Below are positions 1 through 8,612 of a stretch of DNA of 64,000 nt, one piece after another. This DNA comes from Halomonas sp. QHL1 (lineage in GTDB: Bacteria > Pseudomonadota > Gammaproteobacteria > Pseudomonadales > Halomonadaceae), in assembly GCF_001882345.1 (NCBI RefSeq), contig NZ_MINL01000001.1, positions 3,357,852 to 3,421,851 on the forward strand, written 5' to 3'. How positions within the stretch are numbered: the first letter of the stretch is position 1; the number at the start of each line of letters is the position of its first letter. The translations under genes and the position numbers were made by a program. The notes beneath the pieces are model-generated. The model was not told the DNA's origin. It ran no database searches and saw only the letters and a list, made by a program, of their open reading frames with translations.

Positions 1-82
1 TGAGACACGGTCTTTAAGATCGTATTCAAAACCGTAATTAAGGCCAGCACCGCCAGGTGCACAACACGAAAGGGGAAGTATT
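1..82. other. Window edge, upstream of hom
   Basis: No coding region can be supported in the first 82 bases. A TGA occupies positions 1-3 but there is not enough sequence to say whether it ends a gene. The only clear signal is a purine-rich ribosome binding site (AGGGGAAG at about 71-78) a few bases before the TTG start of hom. Confidence 0.5.
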
Positions 83-1399
83 TTGAAACCGGTAAGAGTA
101 GGTATTTGTGGTCTAGGCACTGTCGGTGGCGGCACCTTTAACGTATTGACCCGCAACGCTGACGATATTTCGCGTCGTGCTGGCCGCCCTATTGTGATTG
201 AGCAGGTTGCTCACCGCAGTATTCATCCTGACTGCGATATTACCGGCATCAATGCCACCTCCGATGTGTTTGAAGTCGCCACCAATCCCAATGTGGATGT
301 CCTGGTGGAGCTAATTGGCGGTTACGATATCGCTCGCGAACTGGTGCTGACGGCGATCGCCAACGGCAAGCACGTGGTCACCGCCAACAAGGCGCTAATT
401 GCGGTGCACGGTAACGAAATCTTCAAGGCCGCTCACGAAAAGGGCGTTATCGTGGCGTTTGAAGCCGCAGTCGCAGGCGGCATTCCGGTGATTAAGTCGC
501 TACGCGAAGGCTTGGGTGCCAACCGTATCGAATGGGTGGCGGGGATTATCAACGGCACCGGCAACTATATTCTTACTCATATGCGCGATGAAGGCCGCGC
601 CTTTGAAGACGTGCTCGCGGAAGCTCAGGCGTTGGGCTACGCCGAATCTGATCCCACCTTTGACGTGGAAGGCATCGACGCCGCGCACAAGCTGACGATT
701 TTGGCCTCGATTGCTTACGGCGTGCCGCTCCAGTTTGAGAAAGCTTTTACTGAAGGCATTTCACGGATTACGTCTGAAGATATCGAGCAGGCCGATAATC
801 TGGGCTACGTGATCAAGCACCTGGGTATCTCCAAACGCACCGATCAAGGCCTGGAGCTGCGCGTTCACCCCACGCTGATTCCCAAAGAGCGTCTACTGGC
901 CAATGTACATGGCGTGAAAAATGCCATTGCGATCATGGGCGATGCCGTTGGGCCGACGCTTTACTACGGTGCTGGTGCGGGCGCAGAGCCGACTGCCTCA
1001 GCGGTCGTGGCCGATTTGCTCGACGTAGCGCGTGATATCTCCACCGATCACCACTACCGAGTGCCTTACCTGGCATTCAGCGGCATCGACGAAGATGTCA
1101 CTCAACTGCCCATCATGCCGATGGAAGATATCATCACGGCGTACTACCTGCGTCTGCTGGCGGTAGACCGTCCCGGCGTGCTGGCACGAGTGGCAACGAT
1201 TCTGGCTGAGCAGGGCATCTCTATCGAAGCGCTGATTCAGAAAGAGGCCACTGAGGGCGAACTGGTGCCGATCATTCTGCTGACGCATCGCACCAAAGAG
1301 AAACAGATGAACGAAGCGATCCGTGAAATTGAGTCGATGGCCGATATCGCCGGGCCGGTAACACGCATTCGCGTGGAAAGCCTGGACGAAGGGGAGTAA
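83..1399 (+). CDS. hom: Homoserine dehydrogenase
   Basis: Reduces aspartate semialdehyde to homoserine with NAD(P)H, the branch step toward threonine and methionine. The 438-residue protein has a Rossmann nucleotide-binding loop GLGTVG at residues 10-15, the central catalytic domain (NGTGNYILTHM, then a DVEGIDAAHK region) and a C-terminal ACT domain from about residue 355 (LLAVDRPGVLARVA), which in this family mediates feedback inhibition by threonine. It is a stand-alone enzyme without a fused aspartokinase, as in pseudomonads and Halomonas. The start is a TTG at 83 preceded by AGGGGAAG; the protein begins MKPVRVGICGLGTVGGG, matching the usual N-terminus, so no upstream start is needed. thrC begins 6 bases after its stop, so the two form an operon. 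Confidence 0.96.
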   Translation: MKPVRVGICGLGTVGGGTFNVLTRNADDISRRAGRPIVIEQVAHRSIHPDCDITGINATSDVFEVATNPNVDVLVELIGGYDIARELVLTAIANGKHVVTANKALIAVHGNEIFKAAHEKGVIVAFEAAVAGGIPVIKSLREGLGANRIEWVAGIINGTGNYILTHMRDEGRAFEDVLAEAQALGYAESDPTFDVEGIDAAHKLTILASIAYGVPLQFEKAFTEGISRITSEDIEQADNLGYVIKHLGISKRTDQGLELRVHPTLIPKERLLANVHGVKNAIAIMGDAVGPTLYYGAGAGAEPTASAVVADLLDVARDISTDHHYRVPYLAFSGIDEDVTQLPIMPMEDIITAYYLRLLAVDRPGVLARVATILAEQGISIEALIQKEATEGELVPIILLTHRTKEKQMNEAIREIESMADIAGPVTRIRVESLDEGE

Positions 1400-1405
1400 G
1401 ACAAG

Positions 1406-2794
1406 ATGCGCTATATCAGCACGCGTGGGCAGGCGCCCGCGCTCTCCTTTGAAGAGGTAGTACTCACCGGCATGGCCAGCGACGGCGGATTGTATGTGCC
1501 AGAGACGCTGCCGGAGTTTTCCCGTGAGGAGCTTGCCGATATGGCCGGGCTCTCCTACGCGGAAATAGCCTTTCGGGTGATGAAGCCGTTTGTGAACGGT
1601 GAGATCGACGATGCCACCTTCCGCAGCATCGTCACCGAGGCCTACGCGACCTTTAATCACGATGCGGTGCTGCCGCTCAAGCAGCTGGATGCTAACCACT
1701 TCCTGCTTGAGCAGTTCCATGGCCCGACCTTGGCGTTTAAAGATGTAGCGCTACAGCTGCTAGGCCGCCTGCTTGATCACTTCCTGAAAAAGCGCGGCGA
1801 GCGTGCGGTGATCATGGGTGCAACCTCCGGTGACACCGGCTCGGCGGCGATTGAGGGTTGTCGCCACTGCGACAACCTGGATATCTTTATCCTGCATCCG
1901 CATAACCGGGTCTCCGAAGTGCAGCGCCGTCAAATGACCTCGGTGCTGGCTAACAACGTTTTCAATATTGCTATCGAAGGTAACTTCGACGACGCCCAGG
2001 CGATGGTCAAGGCGAGCTTCGCCGACCAGACGTTCCTCAACGGTACCCGCTTGGTCGCGGTTAACTCGATCAACTGGGCGCGCATTATGGCGCAGATCGT
2101 TTACTACATCGCCTCCGGTGTTGCCCTGGGTGCGCCACACCGTGAGGTGAGCTTCTGCGTACCGTCGGCCAACTTCGGCAATGTGTTTGCGGGCTACATG
2201 GCCTATAAAATGGGGCTGCCGGTGAAGCAGTTCATCATCGCCACCAACGCCAACGACATTCTGCACCGCACGCTGGCCGCCAACGATTTCTCTAAAAAAG
2301 AGCTAGCGGCTACTTTAGCGCCCTCCATGGATATCGTAGTGTCGTCTAACTTTGAGCGCCTGCTGTTTGACGCCTACGACCGCGATGGCTTGGCCGTGGC
2401 GGCGCTGCTTGAGCGCTTCCAGCAGGAGCCCACGGCCTTGGCTGATGCACCGCTGGCCAAGCTGCGCGAGAAGTTCTCCAGCTACAGCGTGGACGATGCG
2501 ACGATTCTGGAAGTGATCCGCGACGCCCATAAGCGCACCGGTGAAATGCTCGACCCGCACACCGCTACCGGCTATCGCGCTGCCGAGCGTGCCCGCGCTG
2601 ATCAATCAACGCCGATGATAACCCTCGCCACTGCACATCCGGCTAAATTTGCCGAAGCCGTGGTGAAAGCGGGCTTCCTCGGTGTGCCGCTGCCGCCGCA
2701 TATGGAAGACCTGATTGAGCGCGAAGAGCGTTACACGGTGCTCCCTGCGGAACTTGCCGCTGTGCAGCAGTACGTTGCGGAAAACCGGCGTTAA
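1406..2794 (+). CDS. thrC: Threonine synthase
   Basis: PLP enzyme that converts O-phosphohomoserine to threonine, the last step after hom and homoserine kinase (no thrB is in the window). The 462-residue length fits the longer proteobacterial class. The N-terminal MRYISTRGQAP is typical, and the PLP-binding lysine is K112 in GPTLAFKDVALQ. The phosphate-binding loop GATSGDTGSAAIEG and the HPHNRVSEVQRRQM segment follow. It is spaced 6 bases from hom and is surely co-transcribed with it. Its last codons overlap an upstream extension of the recJ frame, but the better recJ start lies just beyond the thrC stop. Confidence 0.96.
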   Translation: MRYISTRGQAPALSFEEVVLTGMASDGGLYVPETLPEFSREELADMAGLSYAEIAFRVMKPFVNGEIDDATFRSIVTEAYATFNHDAVLPLKQLDANHFLLEQFHGPTLAFKDVALQLLGRLLDHFLKKRGERAVIMGATSGDTGSAAIEGCRHCDNLDIFILHPHNRVSEVQRRQMTSVLANNVFNIAIEGNFDDAQAMVKASFADQTFLNGTRLVAVNSINWARIMAQIVYYIASGVALGAPHREVSFCVPSANFGNVFAGYMAYKMGLPVKQFIIATNANDILHRTLAANDFSKKELAATLAPSMDIVVSSNFERLLFDAYDRDGLAVAALLERFQQEPTALADAPLAKLREKFSSYSVDDATILEVIRDAHKRTGEMLDPHTATGYRAAERARADQSTPMITLATAHPAKFAEAVVKAGFLGVPLPPHMEDLIEREERYTVLPAELAAVQQYVAENRR

Positions 2795-2801
2795 CGTATC
2801 A

Positions 2802-4613
2802 ATGGCCTCAGTGACCGATTTGCCCCATAGCACGCTGTCTGCTAGCACCACCAGACCGCGTTTAGAGCCTCGTCCGGTGGATGAGGCGCTGTATGCCCGT
2901 GCTCAAGCCGAAGGCTTAAGCGAACTGCAGGCACGGCTGCTGGCGTCCCGGTTACCCGGCTACAGCGGTGATCTGTTGCCGTTAATCTCACCTAGCCTGC
3001 GCTATCTGGCGCATCCCGAGAAGCTTGCGGACGGTAAGCGCGCCGCTGAACGTATCGCCCAGGCGGTGGCAGAAGGCGAAGCCATCGGTATTCTCACCGA
3101 CTACGACGTGGATGGCATTACCTCCCACGTGGTGATCCGGCGCACGCTGGTGGAGCTGTTTGGGGTGCCGGAGGGCAAGCTGCACAGTTTGATTGGCCAT
3201 CGTATTCACGACGGCTACGGCATCAGTCTGCCGCTGGTAGAGCGCACGCTGGCGCAAAAGCCTTTTCCCACCCTGGTCATCACCGCCGACTGCGGCAGCT
3301 CCGATGAGCCGCGTATCGCGCGATTAAAAGCGGCGGGTATCGATGTGGTGGTTAGCGACCACCACGCCCTGCCCATTGAGGGGCCGCCAAGCTCGGCATT
3401 CGCCTGCGTTAATCCCACCCGTGATGACTGTGAGTATCCCGACAAGACCATCGCCGGCTGTATGGTGGCGTGGCTGTTGATGTCACTGGCTCGCGGTGTG
3501 CTGATTGAGTGGGGGGCGCTATCAGAGTCGACGCCCAAGCTGTCGCCCTGGCTCTCCTACGTCGCCTTGGGCACCGTGGCTGACTGTGTATCATTGGGCG
3601 GCAGCCCCGCCAACCGCGCGGTGGTCAATCAAGGGTTAAAGCTGATCAACCGTATGGATGCGGCGTGCTGGCGCGCCATGGCCACGCGCTTAGGCGCTGA
3701 CAGCGTGCCGTTTAATGCCGAGACGTTAGCGTTTCAGATGGGGCCGCGTATCAATGCCCGCTCTCGGCTGGACGACCCCTACGCAGCGCTGCACTTTATG
3801 CTGGCCGAGAACGATGGGGTCGCTAATCGCCAGCTCGACGTGCTGGATCAGGATAATCAGTCCCGCAAAGCGATTGAAGCCGATATGGCCGCCGAGGCGC
3901 GCACTCTGGCGGTAAGTGCGTTAACCGCCGATGAGCCCGCCGTGGTGGTGCTGCTGGAAGATGGCCACCCTGGCGTACAAGGCATCGTCGCCTCGCGGTT
4001 GGTGCAGGCCTACGGGCGTCCAGCGCTGGTGCTAACACAAGCTTCAGCACCGGGCATGCTAACCGGCTCCGGCCGTTCGATTGACGGGCTGCACCTGCGC
4101 GATGCCCTACAGCGCACCTTTGAGCTTGCTCCCCAGGCGTTACCGCGCTTTGGCGGCCATAGTGGCGCGGCAGGCGTGGGCGTGCCACGGGATCAGCTTG
4201 ACGCCTTTAAAGCGGCTTTCTTGAGGGCAGTAGGCGAGCAGTTGGAGGGGCGAACACTCTATCCGCGCCTATGGACGGATGGCGAGCTCTCAACTGCGCA
4301 GCTTTCTCTGACCACCTTGCAAGAGATTGAAACCCTTGGCCCCTACGGTCGTGAATTCGACCCGCCGCTGTTTGAAGGCCGCTTTATTGTCGAGGCGCTG
4401 CGCCCGGTGGGTGCCGACGGCGCGCACCTGATGTTGGAGCTTTCCACTGGCCCGGTGACCTGTAAAGCGATCTGGTTTCGCGCTCTAACGCCGGGTGAAC
4501 TGCCCGGTTTTAGCGTCGGCGATACGCTGCACTGTGCCTATAAGCTTAACCGCAACCGCTGGCGTGGCCGCGAGACGCTGCAGTTGATGGTCGAGCACGC
4601 CAGCCCAATTTAA
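2802..4613 (+). CDS. recJ: Single-stranded-DNA-specific exonuclease RecJ
   Basis: 5'-3' single-strand DNA exonuclease of recombination and mismatch repair. It is a DHH-family phosphoesterase: motif I DYDVDG is at about residues 100-105 and the DHH motif (VVSDHHALP) at about 185-188. The DHHA1 motif GGHSGAAG is near residue 460, followed by the C-terminal OB-like domain. The open frame extends upstream to 2715 inside thrC, but I chose the ATG at 2802, 7 bases after the thrC stop, because it gives 603 residues and avoids a long overlap. Upstream of it only a weak ribosome binding site is seen, so the start is less sure than the identity. It follows hom-thrC closely and may be transcribed with them. 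Confidence 0.93.
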   Translation: MASVTDLPHSTLSASTTRPRLEPRPVDEALYARAQAEGLSELQARLLASRLPGYSGDLLPLISPSLRYLAHPEKLADGKRAAERIAQAVAEGEAIGILTDYDVDGITSHVVIRRTLVELFGVPEGKLHSLIGHRIHDGYGISLPLVERTLAQKPFPTLVITADCGSSDEPRIARLKAAGIDVVVSDHHALPIEGPPSSAFACVNPTRDDCEYPDKTIAGCMVAWLLMSLARGVLIEWGALSESTPKLSPWLSYVALGTVADCVSLGGSPANRAVVNQGLKLINRMDAACWRAMATRLGADSVPFNAETLAFQMGPRINARSRLDDPYAALHFMLAENDGVANRQLDVLDQDNQSRKAIEADMAAEARTLAVSALTADEPAVVVLLEDGHPGVQGIVASRLVQAYGRPALVLTQASAPGMLTGSGRSIDGLHLRDALQRTFELAPQALPRFGGHSGAAGVGVPRDQLDAFKAAFLRAVGEQLEGRTLYPRLWTDGELSTAQLSLTTLQEIETLGPYGREFDPPLFEGRFIVEALRPVGADGAHLMLELSTGPVTCKAIWFRALTPGELPGFSVGDTLHCAYKLNRNRWRGRETLQLMVEHASPI

Positions 4614-4658
4614 GCGGTACATCGCATCATCTACTAACAATTTAAGTAAGGACGCCCT

Positions 4659-5288
4659 ATGCGCGTGGAAGATTTACCCAAGGATCAGCATCGCCCCTAT
4701 GAAGATGTGATGGCGATGCTGCTGGGCACGTTCTTTGTCGCGCTGGGAGTGACCTTTTACACCCATGCAGTGCTGCTAACCGGCAGTACGGCAGGCTTAG
4801 CGCTGCTGCTTAGCTATATGACCAGCAGCGTTACCGGTTGGGGCTTTGGGGTGTACTTTTTTGCCATTAACCTGCCGTTTTACTACTTGGCGGTGAAGCG
4901 GATGGGGTGGAGTTTTACCCTGCGCACCTTCGCCGCCATCGGCTTGGTATCGCTGTTTTCGGAGCTAACCCAAGGCTGGGTGCAGTTTGCCAGCGTGCCC
5001 TCCATCTACGCTGCCTTAATGGGCGGCGCGCTGATGGGAATCGGTATGCTGATGCTATTTCGCCACCGCACCAGCCTGGGCGGTATCAATATCCTCGCGC
5101 TCTACTTGCAGGATAAACACGGCCTGCGCGCAGGCTACGTGCAGCTCGCCATCGATGGCGTTATTCTGTTGATTGCGTTAACGCAGCTACCGCTGGATCG
5201 CGTGGGCTACTCAGTGCTGGGGGCACTGACACTCAACCTGATTATCGCCTTGAACCATAAGCCAGGGCGCTATATTGGAGTGAGCTAA
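4659..5288 (+). CDS. YitT-family multi-pass membrane protein
   Basis: Inner-membrane protein of 209 residues with about five or six hydrophobic segments, beginning around residues 17-38 (MAMLLGTFFVALGVTFYTHA). The pattern TGSTAGLALLLSY followed by an FAINLPFYYLA helix and a second glycine-rich GGALMGIGMLMLFRHRTSLGG repeat resembles the YitT/DUF161 family, whose members are probable transporters without an established substrate. A ribosome binding site (AAGTAAGGA) lies before the ATG. It sits alone between recJ and the copper operon and converges on the latter, with only 6 bases between its stop and that of the microprotein on the other strand. Confidence 0.8.
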   Translation: MRVEDLPKDQHRPYEDVMAMLLGTFFVALGVTFYTHAVLLTGSTAGLALLLSYMTSSVTGWGFGVYFFAINLPFYYLAVKRMGWSFTLRTFAAIGLVSLFSELTQGWVQFASVPSIYAALMGGALMGIGMLMLFRHRTSLGGINILALYLQDKHGLRAGYVQLAIDGVILLIALTQLPLDRVGYSVLGALTLNLIIALNHKPGRYIGVS

Positions 5289-5294
5289 AAACGT

Positions 5295-5366
5295 TTAGCC
5301 AAGCCAGAACCACCACACTATCAGCGCGATTAGGCCCAGGCCTGCCAAGTTGATCAATAAACTCAT
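5295..5366 (-). CDS. 23-residue membrane microprotein behind copA
   Basis: A tiny reading frame starts in the copA stop: the sequence ATGA gives the ATG here (5366-5364) and the TGA of copA (5365-5363). It codes for 23 residues that begin [10 protein letters not shown] and end VWWFWLG, a single hydrophobic helix with an aromatic tail, and stops at a TAA at 5295. The 4-base overlap is the same coupling seen between merR and copA, which argues for real translation. From memory, the sequence resembles the N-terminal anchor of cupredoxin-domain proteins often encoded beside copA, so it may be the remnant of such a protein or a genuine small subunit. No cupredoxin domain follows on this strand. 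Confidence 0.6.
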   Translation of the reverse strand: MSLLINLAGLGLIALIVWWFWLG

Positions 5367-7921
5367 GAGGCGTCCTCCTGGCTGGCTTTCCATAGCCGCA
5401 AGCGGTTGGCATTACTCACCACGGTGATGGAAGAGAGTGACATGGCAGCGCCCGCTATCATCGGTGAAAGCAGCATGCCGGTGAGCGGGTAGAGCACCCC
5501 CGCCGCGATGGGAATACACAGTAGGTTGTAGCCAAAGGCGCCCACCAGGTTCTGTTTGATATTGCGCAGCGTGGCGCGGCTAATCTCGATCGCAGACGCC
5601 ACCCCGTGCAGCGAGCCGCGCATTAGCGTGATGCCTGCGCTCTCAATGGCCACATCGGTGCCTTGGCCAATCGCAAAGCCCACATTCGCCCGGGCCAGCG
5701 CCGGGGCATCATTAATGCCATCGCCCACCATACCAACGATTTCTCCCGCCTTCTGGCGGCGCTCGATCTCGGCGTGCTTGTCCTCGGGTAACAGCCCTGC
5801 CCGAAACTCATCAATGCCCACTTCCTGGGCAATGGCTTTGGCGGTGTGCTCGTTATCGCCGGTTAACATAACGATGGTTAAGCCGTCTTTTTGCAGGCGC
5901 TTGATCGCGGCCACGGTGTCGTGGCGAAGCGGGTCGCTGATGCCAAACAGGGCGGCCAGTTTGCCATCCACCGCCAAGTACACCAGCGTGCGGGCCTGCT
6001 CCTCCAGGGCGCGGGCTTGCTCTTCACCTGCCTTGAGATCCACCCCTGCCTCGCTTAACAGACGCGCATTGCCCAGCAACAGCGCCTTGCCGTCGGCGGT
6101 TTGGGCTTTTACCCCGCCACCGGTCACGCTGTCGAAATCCTTAATCTCGGCAGGGTTGGCGTTGTGTTCCTCCGCGTAGGTCATTAGCGCCGCCGCCAGT
6201 GGGTGTTCGGAGCCGCGCTCCAGCGCGTTCACCAGCGCGAGTGCTGTGGATTGTTCCACGCCAAACATCTGCGCATCGGTAACGCTGGGCTTGCCCTGGG
6301 TGAGCGTGCCGGTCTTATCGACTACTAGCGTGGTCAGCTTGCTGGCGGTTTGCAGCGCCTCGCCGCTGCGTACCAGTACCCCATGCTCTGCCGCTTTACC
6401 GACGCCGATCATGGTCGAGATTGGCGTCGCCAGACCCAGCGCACAGGGGCAGGCAATAATCAGTACGGTGGTCGCCGTCACCAGCATATGGATCACCTGG
6501 GGAGCGGGCCCCAGGTTGAACCACACCAGGGCCGTCAATATGGCAATGATCATTACCGAAGGGACAAACACACTGGAGACCTGGTCGGCGAGCTCGCCAA
6601 TCGGTGGGCGCGAGTTTTGGGCGCTCGCTACCTGTTCGGTAATCTGCCCCAGGCGAGTGTCGGCGCCCACCCGCGTGGCGCGATAGATCAAGCTGCCCTT
6701 GCCATTCACCGTGCCAGCGCTGACTTCATCCCCCGCGCTTTTGGCGATGGGAAGCGGCTCGCCGGTCAGCATCGATTCATCGATATGGCTTTGACCCTCA
6801 ACGACCTCACCATCCACCGGTAAGCGCTCGCCAGGGCGCACTCGTACATGGTCGCCAGCACGCACCGCGTCAATATCCACTTCTTGCTCGTGACTGTCGC
6901 GAATCACCCGCGCGGTGCGGCTCTGCAGGTCAAGCAGACGCTTTAGCGCATTGCTGGTGCGGCCCCGGGCGCGTAGCTCCATGGCATTGCCGAGTAGGAT
7001 CAGTCCGATCACCATGGCAGAGGCTTCAAAATAGATACCCTGAGCGACTTCGGGCAGCCATGGCGCAAACAGCACTACGGCCATGGAGTAGAGCCAGGCG
7101 GTGCCGGTACCCATGGCAACCAATGTATCCATATTGGCTTGGCGATGCCTAAACTGCTTCCAGGCGTTGACGAAAAAGTGCCGCCCTGGGAAGGCCATAA
7201 TGCCCAGGGTTAATAGACCAATTACCAGCCAGTAGAGACGCCCTAACCCCATCGGGTGAGGGTGGAAAAAGAGCATGCTCACCATGAGCGGAATCGCCAG
7301 TGCCAACGAGATGGCGCTGCCGCGCAGCCGTTTTTGGTATGTCTTGGCATCCTGCTTTGCACGAGTGCGTTCGGCTTCCCGCATATCCACAATCGGTTCG
7401 GCGCCATAGCCAGCTGACTCAACGGCGGCGATTAACGCTTGGGTCTCGGCAATGCCAAACACCTGGGCGGAGTGGGTGCCAAAATTGACGCTGGCGGTGT
7501 CGACTCCCTCTGTGCGCTCTAGCGCTTTCTGAACGCTTTTGACGCAGCTGGCGCAGGTCATCCCGCTAATCACCAAGCGCTGCTTTTTGCCTTGCCCGTG
7601 AGAGTGGGGGCTTGAGCCTTTTTCAGCATCAGCGGGTGTTGCGATTTCTGGCTGTTGATCCGCTACATTCAGAGCAGCTTCGCCTGGCGGGTAGCCCGCC
7701 TCGGTCAAGCGTTGATCCAGCTCGGCGTCGGTTAGAGACGAAACAACCTCAAGGCGTTTTTCATTAGGCGTGCCGATCACATCGGCACTAGGGTCAACGC
7801 TTTGCACTGCCTCGCGCATACGCTTGACGCAGCCCTGGCAATTCATGCCAGGAATGGTTCGTGTGGTGGCTCCCTTGGCAGGGCTTTCGCTGGAGGCGGC
7901 TTCGGTAGAGGCGTCGCTCAT
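5363..7921 (-). CDS. copA: Cu(I)-exporting P1B-type ATPase
   Basis: Inner-membrane pump that drives Cu(I) out of the cytoplasm using ATP. The 852 residues carry two N-terminal heavy-metal-associated domains, with CxxC motifs at C28/C31 (GMNCQGC) and C123/C126 (GMTCASC), separated by a linker containing an HSHGQGKK stretch. The eight-helix core has the TM6 metal site CPC at 491-493, the phosphorylated aspartate D535 in DKTGT, an SEHP motif and GDGINDAP. The GYN of TM7 and MSLSS of TM8 are the signatures of Cu(I) pumps. The first metal domain is divergent. Its start overlaps the merR stop by 4 bases (ATGA), so regulator and pump are translationally coupled. Confidence 0.95.
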   Translation of the reverse strand: MSDASTEAASSESPAKGATTRTIPGMNCQGCVKRMREAVQSVDPSADVIGTPNEKRLEVVSSLTDAELDQRLTEAGYPPGEAALNVADQQPEIATPADAEKGSSPHSHGQGKKQRLVISGMTCASCVKSVQKALERTEGVDTASVNFGTHSAQVFGIAETQALIAAVESAGYGAEPIVDMREAERTRAKQDAKTYQKRLRGSAISLALAIPLMVSMLFFHPHPMGLGRLYWLVIGLLTLGIMAFPGRHFFVNAWKQFRHRQANMDTLVAMGTGTAWLYSMAVVLFAPWLPEVAQGIYFEASAMVIGLILLGNAMELRARGRTSNALKRLLDLQSRTARVIRDSHEQEVDIDAVRAGDHVRVRPGERLPVDGEVVEGQSHIDESMLTGEPLPIAKSAGDEVSAGTVNGKGSLIYRATRVGADTRLGQITEQVASAQNSRPPIGELADQVSSVFVPSVMIIAILTALVWFNLGPAPQVIHMLVTATTVLIIACPCALGLATPISTMIGVGKAAEHGVLVRSGEALQTASKLTTLVVDKTGTLTQGKPSVTDAQMFGVEQSTALALVNALERGSEHPLAAALMTYAEEHNANPAEIKDFDSVTGGGVKAQTADGKALLLGNARLLSEAGVDLKAGEEQARALEEQARTLVYLAVDGKLAALFGISDPLRHDTVAAIKRLQKDGLTIVMLTGDNEHTAKAIAQEVGIDEFRAGLLPEDKHAEIERRQKAGEIVGMVGDGINDAPALARANVGFAIGQGTDVAIESAGITLMRGSLHGVASAIEISRATLRNIKQNLVGAFGYNLLCIPIAAGVLYPLTGMLLSPMIAGAAMSLSSITVVSNANRLRLWKASQEDAS

Positions 7922-8346
7922 GGGGTCTCCTTGGTAGACGTTGCGTCAGGAAAACTCTCGATCAGGCGGCACACGCTGTGGCCGTCTGGGGAGCCATCGG
8001 GCATATGCTGCCAACTGGTCAAAGCATGCTCCATACGCTCAGCCAGTGCTTCGAGCTCAGCAATACGCGCCCGTATCTGAGGCAAACGGCTAGCGAGTAG
8101 ATCGCGGACTAACGGACACGGTGAGTCGCCTTGGTCTGCATGGGTCAGGATGTCGCGAATTTCCGCCACGCTAAAGCCTAGCTTTCGCGCCCGCTGGATA
8201 AACCGCAGCCGCTCTAAGTCGTTATCTGAAAATAGCTGATAGCCATTATCAGGGTGACGTTGCGGGGCAAGCAGCCGCTCACGAGCGTAGTGGCGAACGG
8301 TCTCCGCGGTAACCCCGCCACGTTTGGCAAGCTCGTTAACTTTCAT
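7918..8346 (-). CDS. MerR-family metal-responsive regulator of the copA operon
   Basis: Transcription activator of 142 residues with the MerR winged helix at the N-terminus ([26 protein letters not shown]), a long dimerisation helix and a short metal-binding tail. Only two cysteines are present: C77 (GDSPCPLV) and C126 (HSVCRLIE). CueR has its two cysteines in a single C-terminal loop and a serine near position 77, so this protein is not a typical CueR although it heads a copper-pump operon. The tail between residues 111 and 126 also offers H114, M115 and H123 as possible ligands. It is the first gene of the merR-copA-microprotein operon and probably regulates its own promoter. Confidence 0.88.
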   Translation of the reverse strand: MKVNELAKRGGVTAETVRHYARERLLAPQRHPDNGYQLFSDNDLERLRFIQRARKLGFSVAEIRDILTHADQGDSPCPLVRDLLASRLPQIRARIAELEALAERMEHALTSWQHMPDGSPDGHSVCRLIESFPDATSTKETP

Positions 8347-8382
8347 AGCCTGTTCTCCCGACCGGTTAAATAGTCACTATTT

Positions 8383-8414
8383 AGTGTAGAACCTATGGGT
8401 TACCCATAGGTCAA
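8383..8414 (-). promoter_or_regulatory. MerR-type promoter and operator for merR-copA
   Basis: Read on the minus strand, TTGACC (8414-8409) and TACACT (8388-8383) are separated by 20 bases, the over-long spacer typical of promoters activated by MerR proteins through DNA distortion. The spacer is filled by a dyad at 8391-8411 with half-site ACCTATGGGT and one central base. A second dyad with half-site TAAATAGT lies at 8367-8383, just downstream of the -10 box. The arrangement closely resembles known copA promoters. Confidence 0.85.
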
Positions 8415-8612
8415 GGGTGCCTTTGTTCAATAAGCCGAAATGACTAAAACACTGATTTAAAACGGGCGTGCGACTAATGTATAAGCCAGAAACGAAATAA
8501 AACGAACGTTTGCCCTTGATCCTTTGGCCCAGTTGCGAGAAAACTGTCATGTGAAAAATAACGAAGGTGGATCTTCGGTATCCACTGGATCATCCGGGAA
8601 TAGAGACCAACT

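Noticed and set aside
998-1720. 240-codon open frame on the minus strand across hom and thrC
   Set aside because: It runs antisense to two clear genes whose proteins are conserved; composition is that of a shadow frame and no motif is present.
2715-2801. Longer N-terminus for RecJ
   Set aside because: These codons overlap thrC and encode no conserved sequence; the ATG at 2802 gives the usual length.
5556-6179. 207-codon open frame on the plus strand opposite copA
   Set aside because: Antisense to the phosphorylation and ATP-binding region of copA; serine- and alanine-rich shadow of high-G+C coding sequence.
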